64,000 bases of DNA from contig OW818656.1 of NCBI GenBank assembly GCA_942492965.1, forward strand, positions 806,001-870,000, read 5' to 3'. Both the position numbers and the translations under genes were made by a program. How positions within the stretch are numbered: the first letter of the stretch is position 1; the number at the start of each line of letters is the position of its first letter. A model generated the notes under the pieces. The model was not told the origin of the DNA. It saw nothing but the letters and a program-made list of their open reading frames with translations, and searched no databases. The stretch comes from Sphingosinicella sp942492965. Its GTDB lineage: Bacteria; Pseudomonadota; Alphaproteobacteria; Sphingomonadales; Sphingomonadaceae. This document shows positions 34,966 through 43,328 of the stretch, piece by piece.

Positions 34966-37032
34966 CTAGAAGCGAACGAGAACACCTCCCAACAGGCGAC
35001 GGGGGTTCGGCAGATAGGCGAGGTCGTTGGCGGCGCTTGCGTCGTTTCCGGTATTGAGCGCAAGCGGCCCGCGGCGGTTGAAGATGTTCGTCACGGATGC
35101 GAAGACCCGGACCACAGGAAAATTATATGCGACCTGTGCGTTCGCCATCCAGAATGAACCGATACGACCACCGGGGAAGTTCAGTTCCTCCGAATAATAG
35201 CTCCCCGAGTAGCGTGCATCGAAGCTTGCTTCGAAGCCTTCAGGATCACGATAGACGGCACCTATGTTTCCCGTCATGCCCGGAGCACGGGCAAGCTTTT
35301 TCCCGTCGATGACAAAGCCTGGAGCATCGACCTTCGTGTGCAGCAGGCCTACATCCCCGAACAGTTCAACGAAGCGCAGCGGCCGCCAGCTCAACCCGAC
35401 TTCAGCACCGTAGGTCTTCACGTCACGCGCGTTCAGGATAATCTGGGAGTTCAGCAGCGGGTCCGGATTCAGGTCGAACGGAATCTGCATTCCTTCATAG
35501 TCGCTGTAAAACACGTTCGCGTTGAACGACAACGTCGGACGGATTTCGGTGCGGATATACGTTTCGTAGTTCCAGACGAACTCCGGTTCAAACGTGAAGT
35601 TCACGAACGGCGGATTGAAGGTAAAGCCCGCACCGCCGCCATTGTATCCGCGAGACGCAACAACGCCGATGGTGGTGGCATCGCTGACGTCATAGGCGAG
35701 CCCGAACTTCGGCAGAAACGCACTGTAACTTTCATCGAGATCGATAGAAAAGATACCGGACGTATTAAAGCGACGACGCTTTTCTTCTTCGTATCTCACC
35801 CCGGCGCTCGCTTTCAGCCGCTCCGTGAGCTTGAGCGTACCTTCGGCATAACCCGCAATCGTCCGAGTCCGATCGACGAAGCGCGCATCGCCGGCAAGCT
35901 CGATCGCCTCCTTCTGCTTTGCACGATAATAATAGAACCCGACCACACCCTTGAAGCGGCTATCCGTATCGCCGATCCGTACGCGCGGTTCCCATATGAT
36001 TTCGTCACCGGTCAACCGTGCCGGCGCGTTCGCCGCGTAGCGGACGAATTTGAAGTCCGTGTAGGCGGTCATGCTTTCCAGCGCCACGGTATCGTTCACT
36101 TGGTAGGAAAGATTGGCGATACCGCTTGTCGTGCTCGGGATGTGGATCGGCTCCGTACCTACATAAGGGCTGGTTTCATCGGAAAACGGCCGCCGAACCG
36201 CCTCGACTTGGGGTCCCCGGAACTTCGACGTCGTGAAGATGAACGAACCGGTGAAATCCTCCAGCCCGTCAGGCCTCACAAGAACCTTCGCGCGGATCGT
36301 ATGCGCACGATAATGTTCGGGGTTATCGTAGCCGAAAATCGTGGGCGCCATCTCGTTGTAGCTGTCGAACGCTTTGTAGTCGGCCGAGACGCGCACACCG
36401 AGTTGTTCACCCACCACGGGCACCGACACATAGGCCGCCGCCTGCAGCGTATTCTGTTCGCCGATCACGAAGCGGCCGCCGGCTTCGAATTCGGCGCCCG
36501 GATCGCGCGTCTTGATGAAGACAGCGCCGCCGACGGCGTTGCGCCCCTGATACGTGCTCTGCGGGCCGCGAAGAACCTCGACCTGCTCGACGTCCCAAAG
36601 CTGGGGGTCGCCGTTGATGATCTCGTTATAGGTGATCGGACGGCCATCGACCTGGATGTTGATACGCGAGCGCGTGCCCGCCAGAAAAGCGTTCGCTCCG
36701 AGCGCCGGACCGGTTCCGTCGACACCGCGGACGCTGGGCGCGATGCCGCTCTTGCCGAGCTGTGTCGTATTCGGGAGCCGCGAAAGCAAATCCTGCGCCG
36801 AAGAGATGTCGGGGCGTGTCAGCAGGTCATTCTCATCGAAAAGGCTGATGCTGGTGGCCGTTTCCCTGATCGAACGCCCCTGCCTTTCACCGAGAACGAG
36901 AATGATCGGATCCGCCTCGGATACTCCCGCATCCTGCGCCTGCGCTGTCGCACAAAGCGGCATGGCGACCGACAGCAACGCACCGCACCGCAATACCGAA
37001 CCCAGGAGTGTGAACGTTTTGGTCTTTGTCAT
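34966..37032 (-). CDS. TonB-dependent outer-membrane receptor
   Basis: A 688-residue TonB-dependent receptor with a signal peptide ending near CATAQAQ, a TonB-box-like DPIILVLGERQGRS, a plug with SVRGVDGTGP and NIQVDGRPITYNE, and the VEVLRGPQSTYQGRNAVGGAVFIKT motif, then the barrel ending GGVLVRF. It is on the same strand as the second PvdQ-type acylase, which ends 187 bp upstream, and has its own motif B (TAGATAAT) just upstream. It therefore probably supplies substrate to that acylase, under the control of the regulator shared with dgcA. The ligand is unknown. Confidence 0.93.
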   Translation of the reverse strand: MTKTKTFTLLGSVLRCGALLSVAMPLCATAQAQDAGVSEADPIILVLGERQGRSIRETATSISLFDENDLLTRPDISSAQDLLSRLPNTTQLGKSGIAPSVRGVDGTGPALGANAFLAGTRSRINIQVDGRPITYNEIINGDPQLWDVEQVEVLRGPQSTYQGRNAVGGAVFIKTRDPGAEFEAGGRFVIGEQNTLQAAAYVSVPVVGEQLGVRVSADYKAFDSYNEMAPTIFGYDNPEHYRAHTIRAKVLVRPDGLEDFTGSFIFTTSKFRGPQVEAVRRPFSDETSPYVGTEPIHIPSTTSGIANLSYQVNDTVALESMTAYTDFKFVRYAANAPARLTGDEIIWEPRVRIGDTDSRFKGVVGFYYYRAKQKEAIELAGDARFVDRTRTIAGYAEGTLKLTERLKASAGVRYEEEKRRRFNTSGIFSIDLDESYSAFLPKFGLAYDVSDATTIGVVASRGYNGGGAGFTFNPPFVNFTFEPEFVWNYETYIRTEIRPTLSFNANVFYSDYEGMQIPFDLNPDPLLNSQIILNARDVKTYGAEVGLSWRPLRFVELFGDVGLLHTKVDAPGFVIDGKKLARAPGMTGNIGAVYRDPEGFEASFDARYSGSYYSEELNFPGGRIGSFWMANAQVAYNFPVVRVFASVTNIFNRRGPLALNTGNDASAANDLAYLPNPRRLLGGVLVRF

Positions 37033-37092
37033 TTTGAATGCCCCTTTTCACAAAGCCGCCCTTTGTGATTATTCATTATCCAATTAATACGT

Positions 37093-37110
37093 CAATAGAT
37101 AATTCTATTG
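37093..37110. promoter_or_regulatory. TAGATAAT palindrome upstream of a TonB receptor
   Basis: CAATAG-ATAATT-CTATTG is an 18-bp inverted repeat containing TAGATAAT at 37096-37103. It lies about 60 bp upstream of the receptor start (37032, minus strand), a normal operator position. It is the most symmetrical of the four copies. Confidence 0.5.
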
Positions 37111-37218
37111 AGACCGGATCGCAACATTCAATTCCGCGATCCCGGAACGGCGCGGACCCACGAGTCCGCACTCCGATTGGTGAAGAAAAACAATACCGTC
37201 GTTGGAGATGACCCGTGG

Positions 37219-39444
37219 TCAATCGTCGGAGACGCGTTCGATCCTGTACTCGGGGTCCCGACGAATCTCTTTTTCGGTGAAGGGGAAGCGAACCAGCCGC
37301 TTTTCACGGTAGATGTCGATCTGGTCACCATAATGCGCCGACTCGGGATCCGGAGACTGGCCGTGCGCCAGGACGACCCGCGCGACCGGCCGGTCGTTTT
37401 CCCAACTCACCAGTTGCAGATAGGCACTGCCGCTGTTTGCGTCACCATAGCCGTCCGCTGTGAGCGGCCCGCCTTGCAGCGCATTCAATATCCCTTCGGA
37501 ATCGTTCCCGCCATGCAGCGGTATTCGCCCCTCGGGCGTATCACGTGCGAGCATTTGGCCCCAGGGCTCATCCCCACGCAGGCCGAGTGCCCGAATATTC
37601 TGTAGAGTTTCAGATAGCGTGTCCACTATACGGGCTGCGAGATCCGGTGCCGAAATCGGCTGACACGTCGATGGATTGAAAAGCCCTCGTTTTACAAGTC
37701 GTGCCCAAAGTTCAGTGAACAGCAAAGCCCCGCGGCTCTCGGAATCGTTGCGCCTGTCCCATGCGCGAAGAATAGCGCATGCGTCCGCCGAACCCGGTTC
37801 ACCGCACGCCGTCAGAATTTCGTCCAGCGCCGTTTCTGCGGCGAAATTGCGATTGTCATACACAAGCGAGAGGATTTCATCGGCATCCGCACGGCCATCA
37901 GAGACGATCTCGGCCACACGCTGTTCGGACATCGGCAAACGCGTCGGAAATCGGTCCGCAGAGCCGAGCAACACCGAATATGCAGTGCCAGCCTTGTCCG
38001 GCACCGAGCGGTGATAACTGTTGTTGACGTTCTGAACCACAGATCGCGTCAGCATTGAAGGCTGTTCGTCCAGGCCGGCGAGACGCGGCTGACCCGCGTC
38101 GTCACGTAGCCAGCATTCGGAGCGACTGCCATCGAGAACAGTCGCTGCCGCGCCCGGAACACGGCAGGAAGCAAGCGCGTCATCGGTAACACCCAGAAGA
38201 GGCCCAGCCTCTACATAAACGGCATCACCATAACGATCGCCGCCGACGAAGTGTGCGCCGATGCCCCTGTGTTCAGCCGTAACCTTCGCGAACGTGGCGA
38301 TATCCGATGATCTGGCAACTGCTAGCAACTGATCAAGACCGCGTGCGTCTCCCGCGCCTGCGTCGGTAACTGCATACCAGCCAGCCGGCCGTCCCGGCGC
38401 TTCCGGAAGACGATACAGCGGCCCGAGATCGGACCATGCGAAGGGAAAAGCGGCTTTTCGGATGGTGCCGTCATCGTCCCGCACCTCTATTTCAATACTT
38501 TTGATTGCCAACGGTTTTTCGATATCATCGACGCTATACGTGGGCACCGGGTCCTCTTTCACTGCCATCGACTGGAGCACGTAGAAGCTCACCGTACTTG
38601 GCGCGAGTATGGTCCATGCCAGATCCTTGTTGAACCCGATCACCGGCATCGGCAAACCGACGAAATCGGCCCCCGCCACATCGATTTCGCCCGGAATAGT
38701 CAAGTGCAGCTGGTGGAGTTGCAACCATTGGTCGCTGTCCCAGCGGCTGTGCGGATTGGCAAGTACGATCGCGCCACCGCCCGTTAGATCCCCCCCGAAG
38801 GCCCAGGCGTTGCTGCCGATCCCCGGCGGCAGCTGCGATGACGGCAGCATGGAAACATTCTGGTCCGCGCCCCTCTTCACTGCGGCATCCGCGTTCCAGA
38901 CGGAGGCGGAGCCGAAAGGGGCGACCTGAAAGGCTTTCCAGATCGTGCCGATCGCCATCATGGTCCGGGCGATGTCAGCGTCCGTCATTTTATAGATCGG
39001 CCCATCGCAGGCCCTCGCAGCTTCTCGCCCTTCACCTGCCACATAATCGTTGAAACCAGCGGCGTAGCCCCGCGCAAGGTCGCGTGTTCGTGGATCGAGG
39101 CCGCCTAGCGCGGCCGTTACCGCCTCTTCGGAGAGATGGATACGATGGAAGATGTCCGCTTCGATATTCGTTGTCGGCAGAAAGCCAACGGCGGCGGCTC
39201 CATCCGCTCCGTACCACCGAGAGCGCTCACCGCGCAAGGTCACCATGCGGTCCGCCAGAACGCAAAGACGGTCGCGCGCGACAGCATAGCCGTAACCATA
39301 GCCGAGGCCGGCGTAGTCCTTTGCCGTGACATGTGGCACGCCGTGGCGTGTCCAGCGTATCTCGGCCTCCATGTGCGCTTCCGCTACAACCGGCAACATG
39401 ACCATAGCCGCCGTGAACACCCAATTGAATGCCCGTCTCTTCAT
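37219..39444 (-). CDS. Second penicillin-acylase family N-acylase, PvdQ/aculeacin-acylase type
   Basis: A 741-residue Ntn-hydrolase precursor from ATG 39444, which follows a GAGG site and gives a clean signal peptide (FTAAMVMLPVVAEA); a longer start at 39483 adds 13 unlikely residues. The autocleavage site is GIG-S211-NAWAFGG, with the usual LANPHSRWDSDQW and HLTIPGEIDVAG block. N-terminal WTRHGVPHVTAKDYAGLGYGYGYAVARDRLC matches PvdQ/QuiP and aculeacin acylases. It should deacylate an N-acyl substrate in the periplasm. It is downstream of the glyoxalase-fold and racemase-fold genes on the same strand. Compared with the acylase at 6957 it is clearly related but divergent. Confidence 0.87.
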   Translation of the reverse strand: MKRRAFNWVFTAAMVMLPVVAEAHMEAEIRWTRHGVPHVTAKDYAGLGYGYGYAVARDRLCVLADRMVTLRGERSRWYGADGAAAVGFLPTTNIEADIFHRIHLSEEAVTAALGGLDPRTRDLARGYAAGFNDYVAGEGREAARACDGPIYKMTDADIARTMMAIGTIWKAFQVAPFGSASVWNADAAVKRGADQNVSMLPSSQLPPGIGSNAWAFGGDLTGGGAIVLANPHSRWDSDQWLQLHQLHLTIPGEIDVAGADFVGLPMPVIGFNKDLAWTILAPSTVSFYVLQSMAVKEDPVPTYSVDDIEKPLAIKSIEIEVRDDDGTIRKAAFPFAWSDLGPLYRLPEAPGRPAGWYAVTDAGAGDARGLDQLLAVARSSDIATFAKVTAEHRGIGAHFVGGDRYGDAVYVEAGPLLGVTDDALASCRVPGAAATVLDGSRSECWLRDDAGQPRLAGLDEQPSMLTRSVVQNVNNSYHRSVPDKAGTAYSVLLGSADRFPTRLPMSEQRVAEIVSDGRADADEILSLVYDNRNFAAETALDEILTACGEPGSADACAILRAWDRRNDSESRGALLFTELWARLVKRGLFNPSTCQPISAPDLAARIVDTLSETLQNIRALGLRGDEPWGQMLARDTPEGRIPLHGGNDSEGILNALQGGPLTADGYGDANSGSAYLQLVSWENDRPVARVVLAHGQSPDPESAHYGDQIDIYREKRLVRFPFTEKEIRRDPEYRIERVSDD

Positions 39445-39505
39445 CGCACGACCTCGTCTTTCTTCTTCATTCGGTTGGGGCACGCTCCCATCCGGCTCGC
39501 GCGGC

Positions 39506-40363
39506 TCAAGCCTGCGAGAACAGGATCACATTACCCAAGCCGAAATCGGGAGCAACGCACAGCGTCCCTCCGATTTCGTGAAAGGGTACGTCTCCCCTCA
39601 TCAGGAAAGACCGCATTCTTCCGATTGATTCGACCTGAATTTCATACCCCAGGTAGCCATCGCGGTCCGTATCACAAACCGTACCGAACCGCGTTTTGGC
39701 GCCCGCCGGATCAAGCACTTCGAGCGAGATGTCACCGGAAGGAAAACCAAGGCCGGCATTGCCGAGCGAGATCGCTGGTCTGCCAAACAGCCGTTCAAAA
39801 AATTCGAACTCCGCCGGCACCGCGGATCGTGCATACACCCTGCTGACGCGGATCGCGCCATTGGGATGGGTTGTCCAGTCCGGCCGCAGATAAAGGTGCA
39901 TATTGTAATAACGGCACGCATTGAAGCGCAGTGTGCAGTCCACAGGCAGCAGAATATCGAACTCTGGATACACCGGATCTTCGCCGGGGATCTTCCATTC
40001 GCGCACGACATGCGCAGGCGGCGGAATATCGAAGCCGAGTGTGGTGATTTCGCGATACAGGGTATCGATGACATCGGAAGCCAGGACCAGCGAGCCGATT
40101 CCCGGTTTTCCAGACAACACCGGCACCATTGGAGGCGGCAAGAGGGACCTGTCGTGCGGCGACATCAATTCCACAAAGTTCGCCTGGCCTTTTGTGCCGG
40201 GCCTCATCAACACCATACAATTCGAGATCCCCATCGACTCGATATGGCTCACCGGAGACAGAGTGAAACCCATACGCACGAAAAGCGCGCAGGCCTCATC
40301 AAGATTTTTCACATAGGTTAGCAGGTGATCGATCTTGGCGGTTGTACGATCAGTTACTGACAT
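39506..40363 (-). CDS. VOC/glyoxalase-like protein (glyoxalase_3 type)
   Basis: A 285-residue vicinal-oxygen-chelate superfamily protein. The start KIDHLLTYVKNLDEACALFVRMGFTLSPVSHIESMGISNCMVLM is typical of the glyoxalase-like domain, and a second half (NGAIRVSRVYARSAVPAEFEFFERLFGRPA) forms the paired repeat. A histidine in the first strand is a possible metal ligand. ATG 40363 overlaps the racemase-fold stop by 10 bp; longer upstream frames lie inside that gene. The reaction cannot be named; VOC proteins in such loci include epimerases, dioxygenases and lyases. Confidence 0.8.
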   Translation of the reverse strand: MSVTDRTTAKIDHLLTYVKNLDEACALFVRMGFTLSPVSHIESMGISNCMVLMRPGTKGQANFVELMSPHDRSLLPPPMVPVLSGKPGIGSLVLASDVIDTLYREITTLGFDIPPPAHVVREWKIPGEDPVYPEFDILLPVDCTLRFNACRYYNMHLYLRPDWTTHPNGAIRVSRVYARSAVPAEFEFFERLFGRPAISLGNAGLGFPSGDISLEVLDPAGAKTRFGTVCDTDRDGYLGYEIQVESIGRMRSFLMRGDVPFHEIGGTLCVAPDFGLGNVILFSQA

Positions 40364-41145
40364 TCTTTTTGTAAATCCAACAATGTGTTCACATGAGCAT
40401 CGACGGCGTCGATGAGTTGCGGTGCGACATGGTCGCGGGCGCGGGCGCGGGCGGATGGTACTCCGATCAATAGCGGCAGTTCCGTGCAGGCGAGTAGAAC
40501 AGCGTCTGCGCCGGAATCGGCGAGTGCGTCGATCGCGGAATCGAGCATGTCGCGGCCATGCGTATCGATCCGGCCCATCGTCAGTCGTTCGAGGATCAGG
40601 CTGTCCAGCGCGGCCTGGCGGACACTGTCCAGCCGCACGAGCGGACGACCACCGGCGATACGTTCGACCAATGCGCCATCCGCCAGCGTTCGCGACGTCG
40701 CGAGGATGCCTGGGCGTATCGCGCCGCAACTGGCAAGCTTCATGGCGGCCGCATCGAAGATATGTGGCACGGGGATATCGAGCATGGCGGCAACGGCCGC
40801 ATGTGCGCGGTGCGCGGTGACTGCGGTAATTGCCACAGCGGCACAGCCTGCCTGTGCAAGGCGCATTCCGGCCGTTGTGAGACGCCCCTCAATCGCCGCC
40901 CAGTCGCCGCGCTCGGCGTCCTTTAAAAGCTCCGCGAAGCAGACTGTTTCAATGAGACTTACGGGGTTCTCGTGCGTTCCGCCACGTTCTTCACCAAGCG
41001 TATTGAGCCGCGTGTAATAATGCGCCGTTGAATGCCAGCTCATTCCCCCTATCAATCCGAGAGGTGCGCGCGCCTGCGCGGGGCCTGGACAGGAGTTGAC
41101 GAAGTAGGATTGCATTTGGTCGATATTATCTATTAACAAACGCAT
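40354..41145 (-). CDS. Aspartate/glutamate racemase family protein with altered catalytic motif
   Basis: A 263-residue Asp/Glu racemase superfamily protein (YgeA-like). LGLIGGMSWHSTAHYYTRLN and LLACTELPLLIG (second catalytic cysteine retained) are clear. The first motif, CNT or TNT in active relatives, reads A-V-T in AITAVTAHRAH, so the first acid/base residue appears to be lost. The first ATG (41145) lies within an operator-like motif; ATG 41115 is an equally possible start. It overlaps the VOC gene by 10 bp and diverges from an MFS transporter gene. It may be a one-sided isomerase, a different-substrate racemase or a non-racemase member. Confidence 0.8.
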   Translation of the reverse strand: MRLLIDNIDQMQSYFVNSCPGPAQARAPLGLIGGMSWHSTAHYYTRLNTLGEERGGTHENPVSLIETVCFAELLKDAERGDWAAIEGRLTTAGMRLAQAGCAAVAITAVTAHRAHAAVAAMLDIPVPHIFDAAAMKLASCGAIRPGILATSRTLADGALVERIAGGRPLVRLDSVRQAALDSLILERLTMGRIDTHGRDMLDSAIDALADSGADAVLLACTELPLLIGVPSARARARDHVAPQLIDAVDAHVNTLLDLQKECQ

Positions 41146-41152
41146 TGTCTAT
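41125..41152. promoter_or_regulatory. Two-site TAGATAAT operator in the racemase/MFS divergent promoter
   Basis: On the minus strand ATAGACAAT (41144-41152) is followed 19 nt later by ATAGATAAT (41125-41133). The same layout occurs at 47189-47216. It lies upstream of the MFS start (41179) and across the first codons or leader of the racemase-fold gene. Probable operator of the divergent pair. Confidence 0.5.
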
Positions 41153-41178
41153 ATATTATCATCATTGGAGGGTCAGTC

Positions 41179-42441
41179 ATGAGGGACGAGATTCCGGTCC
41201 GCCGTTCGTTCGCAATGATCGCGCTCCTCACGATCTGCTATGTTTTCTCGCTGATCGACCGCCTGGTCATCAATCTGCTCGTGGACCCGATCAAGGCGGA
41301 CCTCGCGCTCAGCGATCTTCAGATCGCACTGATTCAGGGCCCAGCCTTTGCCATCCTCTACGCGACAAGCGGCGTTCCGCTCGGCCGACTCGCGGACGTC
41401 GTGAACCGCCGCAATCTCACGGCCTGCGCGATCGGGTTCTGGAGCATCTGTACGGCGCTGACGGGAGCCGCCGCCAGTTTCACTACGCTCGCCCTTGCCC
41501 GTGTCGGGGTTGGTGTGGGTGAAGCCGCACTTACACCCGCCGCCTATTCGCTCTTCGCCGATGGTGTTCGCACCGATCGCCTCGGGCGGGCGATATCCGT
41601 CTACACGGCCGGAGGTGCGCTCGGGTCCGGGCTCGCCCTCGTCGTCGGCGGTGCCATCTATGCGATGGCGGAAAGCGCCGTGATCGGGATCGCGCCCTGG
41701 CGGGTCACATTGTTCGTTGTCGCGGCGCCGGGCCTGGTTCTTGCGCTTCTGATCATGGTCCTTGTCGTCGAGCCCGTTCGCCGTGATCAGGCCACGCGCC
41801 CCAAAGTCGGCGCCGTGCTGCAAAGCATCCTCCGGTCACGTCGCTTCTATGGCTGGGCCTTTCTGGCCTATGCGGCGCTGGGCACGTTGCTTTACGGCTT
41901 CATGGCGTGGGCACCTTCATTTCTGGTGCGGGGGTACGGGCTGTCACCGGCTACGGCCGGCCTCCGGTTCGGCTCGGCGATGCTGATCGCGGGCGTGGCC
42001 GGACCGATGCTCGCAGGTTGGCTCGCCGATCGCATCAGCCGCAAACTCGGGGTGCTTGGGCCGCTTCGTGTCATGCTCATCGGTTTCATTTGCGCTGCGC
42101 TCTGTGTGCTCGTGCTGCCGTTCGAGCCTGGAATCGCGGCAGCGACCGCAGCACTGGGGTTCATCGGCTTTTTCGCGACCGGGATGCTCGGCCTGGTTCC
42201 GATCGCGATTCAGCTTGCAACGCCGGGCAACATGCGCGGCCTCGCTTCAGGCATGAACCTGATGATCGGCAACCTGTTTGGCATGGGCATAGGGCCGGTC
42301 GCGGTGGCGACACTATCGAAACCGTTCGGACTGGGGGGCGCTCTTTCTATCGTCGTCGTGCTGTCGTCACTTGTCGGACTTGCCGCAATCCTGCTGGCGC
42401 GGACGACGCAGACACTCGACGAACCCGACAAGGCAAGATAG
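41179..42441 (+). CDS. MFS transporter (spinster-like)
   Basis: A 420-residue major facilitator with 12 predicted membrane segments. The N-terminal YVFSLIDRLVINLLVDPIKADLALSDLQIALIQG segment, GRLADVVNRRNL between helices 2 and 3, and the second-half GWLADRISRKLG loop are typical. This spinster-like branch is common in sphingomonads and has varied substrates. A GGAGG site at 41167-41171 supports ATG 41179. It is followed by an IclR regulator gene 47 bp downstream on the same strand. Import of a small acid or amino-acid derivative made by the neighbouring enzymes is inference. Confidence 0.87.
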   Translation: MRDEIPVRRSFAMIALLTICYVFSLIDRLVINLLVDPIKADLALSDLQIALIQGPAFAILYATSGVPLGRLADVVNRRNLTACAIGFWSICTALTGAAASFTTLALARVGVGVGEAALTPAAYSLFADGVRTDRLGRAISVYTAGGALGSGLALVVGGAIYAMAESAVIGIAPWRVTLFVVAAPGLVLALLIMVLVVEPVRRDQATRPKVGAVLQSILRSRRFYGWAFLAYAALGTLLYGFMAWAPSFLVRGYGLSPATAGLRFGSAMLIAGVAGPMLAGWLADRISRKLGVLGPLRVMLIGFICAALCVLVLPFEPGIAAATAALGFIGFFATGMLGLVPIAIQLATPGNMRGLASGMNLMIGNLFGMGIGPVAVATLSKPFGLGGALSIVVVLSSLVGLAAILLARTTQTLDEPDKAR

Positions 42442-42488
42442 TCCCAATACGATTCAATCAGGGACGACCGGCAGGAGCAGCGGCGGCA

Positions 42489-43313
42489 ATGGCAGGTAAG
42501 CGCGAAAAAGTGTCAAAACACGATAGCGACAGCAGCTTCGCGAACCGGCGTGGAGTCCAGTCGATCGATGTCGGCATGAGCATCTTGGAAGTGCTGGCGG
42601 CATCTTCCGAGGCCCTGCCCCTGAAGCGCATCAGCGAAGCTGTCGACATGGCACCCAGTAACGTCCATCGCTATCTCGCCAGTTTCGTGCGCGCGGGCCT
42701 GTTGCGACAGGACCCTGCCACCAGCCGCTATGATCTCGGACGTCTTGCCATGCGTGTCGGCCTGTCAGCGTTGGCGCGAATTGATATCCTCGAACTTGCC
42801 CGGCCGGAACTCCTGCGGCTATCCGAAACCTACGGCCTGCTGACGGTCGCGACCGTATTCGGCGATCACGGACCAACAGTAGTCCGGATGCAGCAGTGCA
42901 ACCCCGCCGTTATCATGACGCTTTCACTCGGCAGCGTGTTGCCGCTCCTGCGCTCGCCTTCGGGGCAGATATGCCTCGCCTACATGCCTGAAGACGCCAC
43001 CCGTCATATCGTTGAGCGTGAACTCGTTCAGGGTGCGCGCTATCCGCTGGCGTCATCGACCCCGAAGACGTTCGCTGAAGCGCGCCGTGTCGCGCAGGAA
43101 GTCCGCAAGACCGGATACGCCATGAATGATGTCGATGTATCGCCCGGTCTGCGGTCGGTCGCCTGCCCGGTACTCAATCTTCAGAACGAACTTGTGGTGG
43201 TGCTCAGCCTCACAGGTCCGGATCCGACGCTTGGCGCGGATCATCCCGCGCTTGCCGATCTTATTTCAGTCTGCAGGCGCCTTTCAGAAGAGGCGGGTTT
43301 CCGCGAACGGTGA
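42489..43313 (+). CDS. IclR family transcriptional regulator
   Basis: A 274-residue IclR regulator. RRGVQSIDVGMSILEVLAASSEALPLKRISEAVDMAPSNVHRYLASF forms the winged helix-turn-helix, and GLSALARIDILELARPELLRL plus VDVSPGLRSVACPVLNLQNELVVVLSL the effector domain. ATG 42489 follows an AGGAG site; upstream frames overlap the MFS gene and are not used. It is in one unit with the MFS transporter and ends 15 bp from the convergent permease gene. It is the best candidate for the protein binding the TAGATAAT operators, one of which lies upstream of its own operon. It is only distantly similar to the IclR gene at 26063. Confidence 0.9.
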   Translation: MAGKREKVSKHDSDSSFANRRGVQSIDVGMSILEVLAASSEALPLKRISEAVDMAPSNVHRYLASFVRAGLLRQDPATSRYDLGRLAMRVGLSALARIDILELARPELLRLSETYGLLTVATVFGDHGPTVVRMQQCNPAVIMTLSLGSVLPLLRSPSGQICLAYMPEDATRHIVERELVQGARYPLASSTPKTFAEARRVAQEVRKTGYAMNDVDVSPGLRSVACPVLNLQNELVVVLSLTGPDPTLGADHPALADLISVCRRLSEEAGFRER

Positions 43314-43328
43314 GAGAGCCCGGCCACA

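Noticed and set aside
35338..37068. Long plus-strand open frame (about 576 codons) opposite the third TonB receptor
   Set aside because: Shadow of a GC-rich receptor gene with intact signal peptide, plug and barrel on the minus strand.
37152..37169. Small hairpin GCGGAC/GTCCGC upstream of the acylase stop
   Set aside because: Only 6-bp arms with no T-tract; too weak to call a terminator.
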